From positions 62,001-126,000 of the forward strand of contig UQAZ01000001.1 in assembly GCA_900539165.1 (NCBI GenBank): a stretch of DNA of 64,000 nucleotides, in the 5' to 3' direction. Positions 1-10,900 of the stretch are shown here, piece after piece. Position 1 is the stretch's first letter, and each line of letters opens with the position of its first letter. The DNA comes from an uncultured Oscillospiraceae bacterium. Lineage in GTDB: Bacteria; Bacillota; Clostridia; Oscillospirales; Acutalibacteraceae. A program made the position numbers and the translations under genes. The notes beneath the pieces were generated by a model. The model saw only the letters and a program-made list of their open reading frames with translations, was not told where the DNA came from and did not search any database.

Positions 1-558
1 AGCTCGGTTACTCATTCATCCGGACTTTCCGTTCTTTCTTCTCCGTCTTCTCCGGAGCTTGCCGAGTATGTTCAGTCTGAGCATGTAAAGGAGCTTGTGG
101 ATGTAGCAAGAAATTATTACGAGTACATAATTCTCGACTGTGGCTGTAACCTTACTGACCCTGTTATTACAGCCCTTGAGCAGAGCGACACTATTTTTAT
201 GGTAAATGATGTAAATATCCTTTCCCTAAAGCGTGCAAAGCTTTGCCAAAATGTGCTTAATCAAATCAATCAGGGCGATAAAATTAGGCTCATCATTAAT
301 AAGAATGTAAAGAAAAACAATGTAAAAATCAGCGACTATGAGAACATTCTCAAAATGGACGCTTACGCTGTATTTTCAAGTGACTTAAAGACCATTAACG
401 ACTCTCTTAACAGCGGTCAGCCTGCCGTTTCATTTAAGCCGAGAGCCGCATTTTGCAAGGAGCTTGACGCCTTTGCCGATAAGCTTATTCTTGAACGAGA
501 GGGCAAGGAAGGGCTTAAATCAAAGCCAAAGGAAAAGAAAGGCTTTTTCAGAAAATAA
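1..558 (+). CDS. tadZ: TadZ/CpaE-like P-loop ATPase of the Tad pilus, 5' end outside window
   Basis: The reading frame is open from base 1, so this is the C-terminal part (185 residues) of a longer protein; the GTG at 97 is internal, not a real start. The segment YYEYIILDCGCNL matches the strand-and-Asp region (like the D of YxIIDxPP) of MinD/CpaE ATPases, followed by alternating hydrophobic strands (TIFMVND, IRLIINKN) typical of this fold. The tail is Lys-rich (KPKEKKGFFRK). TadZ proteins localise the Tad secretion machine at the membrane; the P-loop itself would lie upstream of the window. The gene ends 31 bases before tadA, the standard order of Tad loci. The family call rests on context as much as on sequence. 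Confidence 0.75.
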   Translation, partial: SSVTHSSGLSVLSSPSSPELAEYVQSEHVKELVDVARNYYEYIILDCGCNLTDPVITALEQSDTIFMVNDVNILSLKRAKLCQNVLNQINQGDKIRLIINKNVKKNNVKISDYENILKMDAYAVFSSDLKTINDSLNSGQPAVSFKPRAAFCKELDAFADKLILEREGKEGLKSKPKEKKGFFRK

Positions 559-589
559 TTATTAATTAATCACTAAGGAAGAAAAATTA

Positions 590-1957
590 ATGGGATTGCT
601 TGACAGATACGGCAGTACATCAATCTTGCCGGAGGAAAGTCCAAATAATACAGAAACTTCGTCTGCCGCTATTACGGAGACGAATGATAAATTAAAGCCT
701 GCACTCGAGGATAAGTACGAGGATGTTAAAAACCGCATTCACGCCCTTATCATCGAGCAACAGCTGGGTGCTGAAAACGCAGATATTTCCGACGATGGAA
801 TGAAAAAACTCATCGGCGAATATGTCGAAAGAAGCGATTTCGGTATCCCTCGTGTAGACCGTGAAATGGTAAAAAAAGAGCTGTTCGACGATATTATGGG
901 CTACGGTCCTATCCAGCCCCTTATCGACAGCGACGCTTACTCCGAGATTATGGTAAACGGTTGCGACCATGTTTATGTAGAGTCCAAGGGTAAGCTTGTC
1001 CTTACGGATATTAAGTTTAAGGACAATGAGCATCTTATGCAGATTATCGACCGTATCGTATCAAAGGTCGGTCGTCATGTCGACGAATCAAGTCCGATGT
1101 GTGACGCCCGTTTGCTTGACGGCTCCCGTGTAAATGTTATCATTCCGCCGCTTTCGCTTGTAGGCCCTATTCTTACTATTCGTAAATTCGGTAAGACGCC
1201 TATCACAGCGGACAATCTTGTTGCTTGGGGTTCTGTTTCCCGCAATATGCTCGAATTTCTTGAGGCTGCCGTAAGAGGTAAGCTTAACATTATCGTATCG
1301 GGCGGTACAGGCTCAGGTAAGACAACATTGCTTAATGTTTTGTCATCATATATTCCGTCAGATGAAAGAATTATCACTATCGAGGACTCAGCCGAGGTAC
1401 AGCTTCATCAGGAGCATGTTCTCACCCTTGAAAGCCGTCCTGCAAATATGGAGGGCAAGGGCAGAATCAGTATTCGTGACCTGGTTGTAAACGCACTTCG
1501 TATGAGACCCGACAGAATTATCGTAGGTGAGGTTCGTAGTGAGGAAACCTTGGATATGCTTCAGGCTATGAACACAGGTCACGACGGCTCACTTACCACC
1601 ATCCACGCTAACTCACCCCGTGACTCAATCTCCCGTATCGAAACTATGGTTATGATGTCCGGCTCAGAGCTTCCGTCAAAGGCTATCAGAGACCAGGTCG
1701 CTTCGGCTATTAACCTTATCGTTCAGCAGGCTCGTTTGAGAGACGGTTCCAGAAAAGTAACCTCTGTTTCCGAAATTGTCGGTATGGAGGGCGATGTAAT
1801 CAGAATGCAGGACATTTTCACCTATGAAACCGACGGTGAAATGGACTCAAACGGTAAATTTAAGGGCGAATTTAAGGCTACGGGCATTGTGCCTAAATGT
1901 ATCGAGAAAATTCGTGAAAATGGAGTAGTTGTATCTAATGAATGGTTTAATGATTAG
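590..1957 (+). CDS. tadA: TadA/CpaF secretion ATPase
   Basis: 455 residues, the family's normal length. It is the hexameric motor that powers assembly of Flp pili through the TadB/TadC membrane platform. Seen in the sequence: Walker A GGTGSGKTT at residues 238-246, the Asp box around ERIITIEDSAEVQL, a Walker B-like region RPDRIIVGEVR with the conserved Glu, and the His box GHDGSLTTIHAN. The N-terminal about 75 residues are variable and acidic. SD-like aaggaag lies 6-12 bases before the ATG. It follows tadZ and overlaps the tadB start, so it is co-transcribed and probably translationally coupled. Confidence 0.95.
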   Translation: MGLLDRYGSTSILPEESPNNTETSSAAITETNDKLKPALEDKYEDVKNRIHALIIEQQLGAENADISDDGMKKLIGEYVERSDFGIPRVDREMVKKELFDDIMGYGPIQPLIDSDAYSEIMVNGCDHVYVESKGKLVLTDIKFKDNEHLMQIIDRIVSKVGRHVDESSPMCDARLLDGSRVNVIIPPLSLVGPILTIRKFGKTPITADNLVAWGSVSRNMLEFLEAAVRGKLNIIVSGGTGSGKTTLLNVLSSYIPSDERIITIEDSAEVQLHQEHVLTLESRPANMEGKGRISIRDLVVNALRMRPDRIIVGEVRSEETLDMLQAMNTGHDGSLTTIHANSPRDSISRIETMVMMSGSELPSKAIRDQVASAINLIVQQARLRDGSRKVTSVSEIVGMEGDVIRMQDIFTYETDGEMDSNGKFKGEFKATGIVPKCIEKIRENGVVVSNEWFND

Positions 1958-2915
1958 TGCTATCGTTATAGCAGTTGCCTTTGCGGCATTCGCTTTTGTT
2001 ATGGCATTTGCTCTTGCATACACCTTCGGCTCGTCAAAGATTGCGGCTGATAAGCGTCTTGAGGAGCTTAAAAAAAGAGAGGGCGACACCGAGGTTGCTC
2101 TCGTAAAAAACAGAAAGAAAACTTCATCTCGCAAGAAGAAAGAAAACGAAAACGACCCGTTTGTAAAATTGGCGACATTGCTTTATAAGCAGCTTCAAAG
2201 TGCAGACATTAAGATGCGCCCCGAGGAATTTATGCTTATTTGGCTTTTGGTTTCTGTTCTTCCGGGATTGGTTATTTTGCTTATTTCTCCCAATTTTGTG
2301 GGAATTGCACTTGTTGCAATGCTCGTCGGTGCGGTTATTCCCTATATTATTATCCGCAGTAAGAAGAAAAAAAGAGTTAAGATGTTTGATGTTCAGCTTA
2401 GTGACGCACTTATGATTGCTTGCTCGTCTCTTCGTTCCGGTCTCAGCTTTACTCAGGCCATGGAGGCTATCGCAAAGGATATGGACGACCCTATCGCCTC
2501 CGAGTTTAACATTGTACTTAACGAGATGACTATGGGTATGCCTATGGATGAGGCTCTTGAAAGGCTTAATGCCAGAATCGACAGCCAATATTTGCCTCTT
2601 ATGGTTTCCTCTGTTCTTATCCAAAGACAGACCGGTGGTAACCTGTCGAGCATTCTCGAAGGCATCGCTAACTCTATTAAAGAAAAAATGAAGCTAAAGC
2701 AGGAACTCAAGGCGTCTACCGCTTCCGGTAAAATGACAGGACTTATGGTTGGCTCTATGCCTGTTGTGCTTTCGTTATTACTGCTTGTGATTAACCGTGA
2801 ATTTATGCTCCCTCTGTTTACAACGGACATCGGACATTACTTCCTTCTTGGCGCAGCTGTGCTTGAATTTCTCGCTTTCGTTGCGGTTAAGAAAATTATT
2901 AACATTAAAATGTAG
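1938..2915 (+). CDS. tadB: TadB-like type II/IV secretion inner-membrane platform protein
   Basis: A T2SSF-domain protein of 325 residues. N-terminal TM (about 1-28), a basic stretch, two TM segments near 90-145, a cytoplasmic helical T2SSF domain whose LxDALxxxxSSLRSGLSF-type motif falls near residue 160, and two C-terminal TM segments. With TadC it forms the membrane platform turned by TadA. I chose the ATG at 1938: a GGAG lies about 12 bases upstream, whereas the frame's TTG at 1929 sits on top of that site. The gene overlaps the end of tadA by 20 bases and precedes tadC by 11 bases. Confidence 0.9.
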   Translation: MNGLMISAIVIAVAFAAFAFVMAFALAYTFGSSKIAADKRLEELKKREGDTEVALVKNRKKTSSRKKKENENDPFVKLATLLYKQLQSADIKMRPEEFMLIWLLVSVLPGLVILLISPNFVGIALVAMLVGAVIPYIIIRSKKKKRVKMFDVQLSDALMIACSSLRSGLSFTQAMEAIAKDMDDPIASEFNIVLNEMTMGMPMDEALERLNARIDSQYLPLMVSSVLIQRQTGGNLSSILEGIANSIKEKMKLKQELKASTASGKMTGLMVGSMPVVLSLLLLVINREFMLPLFTTDIGHYFLLGAAVLEFLAFVAVKKIINIKM

Positions 2916-2926
2916 GAGGAGATACA

Positions 2927-3868
2927 ATGATTGCTGTTTTGGTAATCGCCTACTCGCTTTTGGTTATGATAATTTGTATTATCGCTTTCGGCAAAAGGGG
3001 CAGGGAAGAGGATAATAACCTTAAAAGAATGAAGTCAATCGGCAAGGAAGTTGTTACCGCAGAATATAAAAATGTAGAAACCTCCTTCTATGACCGTAAC
3101 ATTAAGCCTTTTGTTACTAAGCTTGCAAACCTCGACGAAAAAGGAAACAAGCAGAGCAAGAGTGCCAGAAAAAGACAGGAAACAGAAAAACTTGCACTCC
3201 AGCTTCGTAAAGCAGGTATGCATATGTCAACCGGAAGCTTTAATTATTTGAAGCTTACCGTTATGGTTGTCGGCATTATTTTATCTGTCGGTATCGGTAC
3301 GCTGTTAAAGGATGTCACAACCTACTATCTTTTGATTATAATTGTAGGCTCTATGCTTTCGGCTCTTTTGCCTACACTTATTCTTAACGCAAAAATCAGA
3401 GGCCATCAGGAAGCAATAAGAGCGCAGCTTCCCGATACGCTCGACTTGCTCAGCGTATGTATGGAGGCAGGACTCAGCTTTGACGCATCATTGCTCAAGG
3501 TTTCCGAAAGAATGGAAGGTCCGCTGATTGACGAGCTTGTTACCGTATTCAGACAAATTCAGCTCGGTAAAAGCCGTAACGATGCGCTAAAAACTCTCTC
3601 GGATTCAACAGATGTGTCCGAGCTTAAAACATTTATTTCCGCAGTAATTCAGGCTAACACATTGGGTATTCCTATCACCAATGTTCTTGCCGCACAGTCG
3701 GAACAGCTTAGAATTGCAAAGCGTGAGCAGATTAAAGAAAAGGCTGCAAAAGTACCGTCAAAGATGACTATTCCTACCGTACTTTTGATATTGCCCGCTA
3801 TTATTTGCGTAATTATGGGACCTGTTGTAATTCAGGTTAAGGATCAGCTTTCAGGCGGACTTTTCTGA
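2927..3868 (+). CDS. tadC: TadC-like secretion inner-membrane platform protein
   Basis: 313 residues. N-terminal TM (about 3-22), a basic region, a paired TM near 105-150, the T2SSF helical domain with QLPDTLDLLSVCMEAGLSFD near 170-190, and a C-terminal TM. Homologous to TadB and its partner in the platform complex. Excellent SD (taggaggag) at 2913-2921 overlaps the end of tadB. No flp pilin, prepilin peptidase or CpaB-like gene is visible after it, so these must lie upstream of the window or elsewhere. Confidence 0.9.
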   Translation: MIAVLVIAYSLLVMIICIIAFGKRGREEDNNLKRMKSIGKEVVTAEYKNVETSFYDRNIKPFVTKLANLDEKGNKQSKSARKRQETEKLALQLRKAGMHMSTGSFNYLKLTVMVVGIILSVGIGTLLKDVTTYYLLIIIVGSMLSALLPTLILNAKIRGHQEAIRAQLPDTLDLLSVCMEAGLSFDASLLKVSERMEGPLIDELVTVFRQIQLGKSRNDALKTLSDSTDVSELKTFISAVIQANTLGIPITNVLAAQSEQLRIAKREQIKEKAAKVPSKMTIPTVLLILPAIICVIMGPVVIQVKDQLSGGLF

Positions 3869-3885
3869 TTTGAAAGGAATATAAA

Positions 3886-4230
3886 TTGAAACTCTTAAAA
3901 GCATATAAAAACGGCGAGGTTTTGATTGAAGAGGTCGAGAATGCAAATCATTTTTCCCGCAGGTTTATGGGATTGATGTTCAGACGGCATATCGACGACA
4001 ATCACGCACTTTTGCTCTCGCCGTGTGACGAAATACATACATTTTTTATGAAATTTGACATTGATACGGTTATGCTTGACAAAGACGGATGCGTAATCGC
4101 TGTCGACCCTGCCGTTCCTCCCGGAAAGGTACGCGGGAGAGTAAAGAATTGTAAGAGAATTCTTGAAATGAATTCCGGTCTCGCCTCAAGACTTGGACTT
4201 GAAATCGGCGATAAATTGATATTTGAATAA
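3886..4230 (+). CDS. DUF192 family protein
   Basis: 114 residues, starting at TTG with SD aaagga 8 bases upstream. The hallmark DUF192 blocks are present: FSRRFMGLMFR near residue 26, LLLSPCDEIHTFFMKFDIDTVMLD in the middle, and a C-terminal LEMNSGLASRLGLEIGDKL segment. There is no signal peptide, unlike many secreted DUF192 proteins. The family has no firmly established biochemical role. It sits 17 bases after tadC and 20 bases before the DivIVA-like gene, so it is part of the same transcript; an involvement in Tad assembly is inferred only from position. Confidence 0.85.
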   Translation: MKLLKAYKNGEVLIEEVENANHFSRRFMGLMFRRHIDDNHALLLSPCDEIHTFFMKFDIDTVMLDKDGCVIAVDPAVPPGKVRGRVKNCKRILEMNSGLASRLGLEIGDKLIFE

Positions 4231-4250
4231 ATTAGTTTGGAGAAAAAATA

Positions 4251-4904
4251 ATGAGCAACAGAGAATTGGTAGACAGAAATCAAATTTTAGGTAACAGCAA
4301 GGTTGAGTTTGATAAGGCACTCAGAGGCTATGATGTAAATCAGGTTGACGAGTATATCGAAAAAATCATTAAAACTCAGCGCAATGCTTCCGAAAATTTC
4401 GACTCTCAGATTAAGGATTTGCGTAACGATAACTCGATGCTCAAGTACGAAATAGAGCAACTCAAGAATAAAAATTCAGAGCTTGGCGCAAAGGTTAAGC
4501 GTGCGCTTGACGAGAGAGATATGGCGCTTAAAAAGATGTCGGAAGCTCCGAGAGAGGTTAAGGTTGTCGATAATTCTCTGCTTAACGAGCTTCAGGAAAA
4601 GTACGATTCTCTTGTAAGCAAACATCGACTTCTCGGTGAGGAAAATCGCAAGCTTACTAAGGAAAACGAAGGACTCAAACGAGATGTTGCCCACCTTACA
4701 AAAAAGGTTGACAAAAACAGAAATGAAATTAAAACTCTGCGTTCGGATGCAGAGGGTAATGTTTCGGAAAATAACGACAGAAGATACCTCGAGGTTTCTC
4801 GAATTTATGAGGACGCCATTGATAAATGCGAGGATTTAATTTTCAGATTACAGACAGAGCTTTCGCTCGCTCATTCAAAGGCTGAGGATGTAACTAAGGA
4901 GTAG
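4251..4904 (+). CDS. DivIVA-domain coiled-coil protein
   Basis: 217 residues with SD tggaga before the ATG. Residues 17-45 (VEFDKALRGYDVNQVDEYIE) match the N-terminal lipid-binding and dimer domain of DivIVA/GpsB; the rest is a long charged coiled coil up to about residue 170, then a second helical segment. DivIVA proteins bind curved membranes at poles and septa and recruit partners. Its place between tadC/DUF192 and the giant TadG-like gene suggests it could position the pilus machine; that is inference. It is probably not the main divIVA, which normally lies near ylm/ileS genes. Confidence 0.8.
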   Translation: MSNRELVDRNQILGNSKVEFDKALRGYDVNQVDEYIEKIIKTQRNASENFDSQIKDLRNDNSMLKYEIEQLKNKNSELGAKVKRALDERDMALKKMSEAPREVKVVDNSLLNELQEKYDSLVSKHRLLGEENRKLTKENEGLKRDVAHLTKKVDKNRNEIKTLRSDAEGNVSENNDRRYLEVSRIYEDAIDKCEDLIFRLQTELSLAHSKAEDVTKE

Positions 4905-4951
4905 TAAAATCCTTCAGACTTGTGTATTTTTCGGTTAAGGAGTGTATCGCC

Positions 4952-7900
4952 TTGAAAAAATTTTTTAGAAAAAAGGAAAAGGGAGATATTGCGATAATTG
5001 CAATGTTTGCGTCTATTTTGTTTGTTATGGTGCTTGCAATCGTTGTCGATTTCGGCTTGATATACTATCAGTCTGCCAAATTGCAAAATGCAGTTGACGC
5101 AACCACCGTCGCTGTCGCTCACGACCTTATGTCCGACGACAGTGCTATTAAGGTTACGGCAGAAAAGTATATGCGTGAAAACGGTGTTGATATGACAAAA
5201 TACGGCACCGGTGTAACTACCTCAACCGACCTTAAAACAGTTATTACCTACGGTGATAATAAGGCTAAGATAACTATTGATAAAAAAGGACTTTTGACTG
5301 AGGAAACTCAGCAGGAGGACGAGGATAAGTATATTACATCGGGCTATTTGAAGCTTACTGTTTATATCAAAAGCAGCGGCTTTTTGTCCGGTCTTTCAGG
5401 CATTAAGGAGCTTCAGCTTCAAAAATCAGGCTATGCAAACTGTGCGATGAAGTATACCGCAATGCCCGAGGCACTTAAATACACAATTTTCGGTAACTCG
5501 TCTGTTACCACTAACGATTATAAGAAAATGACCGTTCAGCTTAACGGCCGTACTGCGGGTAACGGCGCTCAGATTGCCACTAATATTTTCCAGTATTTTG
5601 CAAATAAGGTAAACGAAAAGCTCATTCAGCCTTTTATCGGTATTTTGGGCGGAAATCCTAACTATAATAAGCTTCTTAATGTCGGTACTTCTCACATTAT
5701 TACCAACGGAGATGTTCATTCAAACTCCGACATCAGTATCGGTGTTAATACCTTACAGGCTGCAAGAACAAAGGATATTGATTACACCGGTAAGAATACC
5801 GAATGTACCTGTCAAACCAAATGCTCGTCATCTACAATCAATGAACTTTGCTCTGTGTGTCAGTCCAATTATAAGAATTGTGAGGGTGATGTTCAAAGTC
5901 ACGAGGACTATAATCAGGTAACTTATACCGCTGTTAATACCATTGATTTCTCGCACGGTAAGATTATTGATTCTATGCCTGCCGGCAGTATCGCATCCGG
6001 TCTTATCGACGGCGGTAACGGCGGATTTGCAAATACTTATTTCCAAAACTATCAATATATCGAGCAAACTCAGGTTGCGCTTAATATTATTGATACTATG
6101 GATTTCTCAACAATCAGCAATCAAATTGACCTTGTGTCGCAGTATACGGCAAAGGCTGAGTATTATATCGAAAATAACGCAGGTCTTATTGATTCCCAAA
6201 AGACTGCAATTCTTGACCAAAAGAATAATCTTGAATATGTCAGCTACTGTAAATATAAGCTGAAAAATCAAAAGAATATTGTCTATAATGTAAATAATAA
6301 CCTCTCTAACCCTGTTATGCAGTCTGTTCAGGGCGGTGCAAACTTCAGCACTTTGCTTTCCGAGGTTGTTAAAAACGGTACGGACACTCCTATTGACGAC
6401 AGAAGTAAGTCGTTCTATGACAGAGTTTCAAAGGAAAGCTATTCTGTTAAATTCACTAAGGAAAACGGTCAGTCCTGTGAGCTTATTATTCCTGATGTCG
6501 AGGTAACAAACCGAGATGTTACGAATATGTATTCTAAGAATATGTCCAGTCCTACCGCAGACGCAGGATATAAGTTCGCACTTGCTAAGTCGTTCCAGCA
6601 GTTTAGCGAGCATATAGACGCTCCTAATATGAAGCCTTACTTTATCAGAACTATCAATCGTTCTGTAAAGAATGCAACAACTACTAAAAGCTCCGCAGCT
6701 GCATCTGCAACCGATAAAGATGATGCAGTAAGCGTTAAGGATGCTGTTAAAAAATCTGGCGACGAGCTTGTAAGCCTTATCGAAATGAAAAATACGCTTG
6801 CAACAGTTCGTAACCTTAACCCTGCAACTGCCGCTGAGGCAACCTCAAAGACGGGCGCAGACCTTGATGCAACATATTCGGGCGAATATGATAACCGGTA
6901 TGCGCAGGAGGGAAGCATCACAAATCAGCTTACCTCTCCGTTCTTCAGAAGAAAGGTTACTCTTAGCGCAGACGGAGGCAAAAAGGTATCTAATCCGTCT
7001 GATTATGATATAGAATATTATGATTCAAACGATGAGGGTCATACAACCTTTAAGGGTGAAAACCTTTATAAGACTGATAAAGACGGTAACAGCGTTCTTA
7101 AAAACGGCTCCGACTTTGTCAAGGAACAGCAGACCGACGAAATTAAAAATAAATACGGTCAAAATGCTGTTTCGGCAAAGAAGGATGAAATTACAGGTAA
7201 GTATGCTTCACAAGCCGTTAATGCTTTTGCTGATTCGTTTGGTACCGCTTCTTACGGTGCAGCCACCGTTAAGGCAAAAAAGGATGAGTTCGTTCAGTCA
7301 AAGTCATATACCGCTTATTTTGATAATTATACTCAGAGTGCGTTCCCTAACGAGGACAAATTCCTTAGAGAAAATATCGGTGAGCCGTTTAAGGAGTTAA
7401 AGGAAAAACTTGAACAGAATAAGGACGATTTCACGAATATTGACAATTCTATTCAGGTCGAAGAACCGACTGTTCCAAAGGCAGAAATTCCGTCAATCAC
7501 CGTATCGGGAAGTACCTATAAAACCGTAAACGATATACCTTATGTAATCCAAGGTTCAGGCACGGGTGAGGCTGAATATACCTCTGCACCTGTTCAGTTA
7601 TCAAAGGCTGAGTATACATATACTAAGGACGGCAGTGAGGGCGCTCTTGTCGGCGAAACTTCAGACGGCAAGAAAGTTTATGCAAATATTACAACTTACA
7701 AATTTGCATATCCTAATAAGGAAAGCTATGGAAAAATTGTAATTAAAGACAGTCCCAATAAGGGTACATTCAATATTACCTCCAAGAGTTCTGTTATTGG
7801 TAACTATATTTTGATGCTTGATACATCAAAGAACAGACTTGACAGTTGGTATAACATATCAAGTTATGAGTCTTATGAACTTACAAGCTTCTGCATTTTT

Positions 7901-10900
7901 GTAAAGGATGAGAATGCTCTTAATTCGGCTATCCCCGGATACAGAAGACTTTATTCAGCGGATGAACTTAAAGCAGGCGATAAATATATCATCGCTCACC
8001 CCGGAAGTTACAGTAATCTTTCTCAGGGTCAAACGTCTGCTTCGACCGATTGGTATGTTTTATTCCCGTCATTGCCTGAGGCAGGTTCACTTAACAGCCA
8101 TACAGGTAAGATAGTTTACGGCTCTATGGAAGATACCAATATCCGCATTAAGTCGTCGGGTACTGTTTATTGCTATACGGGACGATACTCTAATAGCAGA
8201 TATGATACGAGCGACACCAGCGCTCCTGTATTTAATATCGTAAACGACTGTGAGAATTCAAACTTCTCTATCGGCTATTTGAACTTTGATGTAAGTTCTT
8301 TGCTGGGTAAGGGATTAACGGTAGACTCGGCAGAATTTTCTATGGTCGCAAAGGGAAATAAGGGCAGTGACTGTCAGGGTATTACTGTTTGGTATGCAAA
8401 GAATAATGCTTCTGTCAGGGATTTGTCAGGTGCAAGCGATTGGAAAGATAAAGACTTGTTTAAGGTTTCCTCGGGTGGGCATTTAGATAAGGCAAAGAAT
8501 ATGTTCGACCTTCAATATATCACAAGCTATGGTAATAATGTACTAACCGAGAATTATCAAATGACCTTCGACTTGGCAGATGCCATTAACTATGCAATAA
8601 AGAATAATAACGGTACTGTTACCGTTATGCTTCTTCAAACACAGCCCGGCGGTCAAGGCGGAAAAGGTAGGTATAATTCCTCGTTAAGTAATTCTTGGAC
8701 AGATACTTATATCAGTTTCAGGTCAAGAACGCAGGTAAATGCTAAGCTTGTGGCAAATAACCCGTATTACACAAGTGCCGCACCTGTTTCGGCTGATAAA
8801 ATTATTGCTGATTATCTTCCTAAATTCTCTTGGAACTATCATCCGTCAACCGATGTCAAGGATAATTTCGCATGGTCTAATTTTAACGGTCAATTTGTTA
8901 GTTATTCAGGTTCCGCAGGTTGGTACCGTGCAAAGCCCGAAAAGCTTCCTTTGTATTCGGAAATATACGATACCGGATGGGGTCTTACCGTATTCCCGGG
9001 AGTACAAAATAAGGATAACCTGAGATTCAGACAGTATATTTGGAATAACGATAAGGGCGCACAGTTTGCTCAGGGTACTGTTACTGCTATTGAGGGTAAA
9101 GAGGTTCGTAACGGAGGCAGTCAGCGCAGTGAGGTAAAGACACCTGTTGCTTACTTTGCTTTCCAGCAAACATTCTTTAATCATAACTCTTGGAGCAGTT
9201 CTGCTGATGGCGGACCTGCCGATGATGCGGACCATTCTCCTGCAAATGTTATCGTAAACGGTAATGCGTGGACAACATCGTTCGTATCCGATGTTCCCGA
9301 TTCTCACGGTAATATGGTTATCAACGGCGACCTTTATATGCAGTATTCTTCGTCAAGCGGTGCATTTGATGTTCTCCCTGATAATAATGTTAATATTATC
9401 GTAAACGGTACAATTTACTGTAAGGACGGTTTAAGCATTAATGTTCCTAAGAATGTAACACTCTTTGCTCAGAGTATTGAGGGCGGTGTTATTAATAACA
9501 GCGGTACTATTATCCTTAATTCGTACAGCAGTACAAATAATACAATAAAAAATAACAGCACAGGTAAGATTTATGTCTACGGCAACCTCTATGCTCCGTA
9601 TGTTATCAACGACGGTATTATCGAGGTTGTGGGTAATGTTACTGTACCGGGCAATATCAGCTGCGGTGCTTCATCAACCCTTTCTGCCGCATCAATCAAA
9701 ACAGGCGATTTCTACCAAAACGGACTTACCTATGTGCATAACGGTAATGTAGAGGTTACAAATATTCTTAATGTACAGGGTAATCTTTATGTTAAGCAGG
9801 GCAGTATTAAGTCCGGTAAAAACAGCAATGTTTACTCCGGCGGTAAGGTTTATGCATCGGGTGACTTCATCTGTAACGAAACACTTACACTTGAGGGCTG
9901 TACCGTTACAATCAGAGGCAATATTAAAAACCATAAGATTGTAGGTACTCAGGTTTCGCTAAAGGCGGCAAATGTTGTCAGCGAAATTATCGAGATTTCA
10001 AGTTCATCAAAGATTTATATTGATGAGAGCATTGATACAAGAAGAATTTATAATAAGGGACAACTTTATATTCAGCCTGCAAGAGATAAAACAGTAACTG
10101 TTAAGTCTGTATATAACGCTAAGGGCGCCGAGCTTACAGTCAACGGAAGTCTTAATGTTGTTGATAAGGTAGACGACGGCAGTTATGTTCAGGCAAGTAT
10201 CATTAATCTCGGCGGAATGTATGTAGGCGGAGGAATTTCATCGGCTTATCGTATCTATAACGACGGCGGTAAAATGTATGTTAAGGGCGATGTCGGTGTG
10301 TATAATACCGATGACATTCTTGACGACAGCGATGTCTTTATTATGAGTGGTGAAAATGCACAGGCTTATATCGGCGGCGTGCTTCGTTCCGACCATGAGG
10401 GCAGAAGCATAAAGGTCGGCGGTACAGGTGTTAGGTCAATCCTCAGCATTTTCGGCAGCGGCAGTGATTCCTGCTTTGGCAAGGTTGATGATGAAACTTG
10501 CATTGAAAATCTTACTCTCGAAAACGAGTCTGCAAATGTTTATCTCGGTACAGGTAAGTACGATAACAGCTATTCCTCAAATAGCTATAAGGGACGCAAG
10601 GTAAGCATTTCGGGCAACTTTAAGAATAACGGCAGATGCTATGTTTACGGCTCTCTTGAAGTTGAGGGCAGCAGCACAGAACTTGGCGGTACTGCAATTA
10701 ATGTTACTGCTCCAAGCACATATGTCGCTAATGATTTTGAATTTGACGGAGATGTTGTTTTAAGCGGTACTCATACATTCGTTACTTATGAGGATGTCGA
10801 GTGCGGCGGTCTTGTAGTAAACGATTCGGCTAAAATCTATGGCTTAAACAAACTTGAGTTTGATTCTAATACTGTTACAATCACAGGCACAGGTATCGTA

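Noticed and set aside
4922..4951. Upstream GTG start for the giant protein
   Set aside because: No SD precedes it; the TTG at 4952 has aaggag at the right distance and begins with the expected basic head before the TM.
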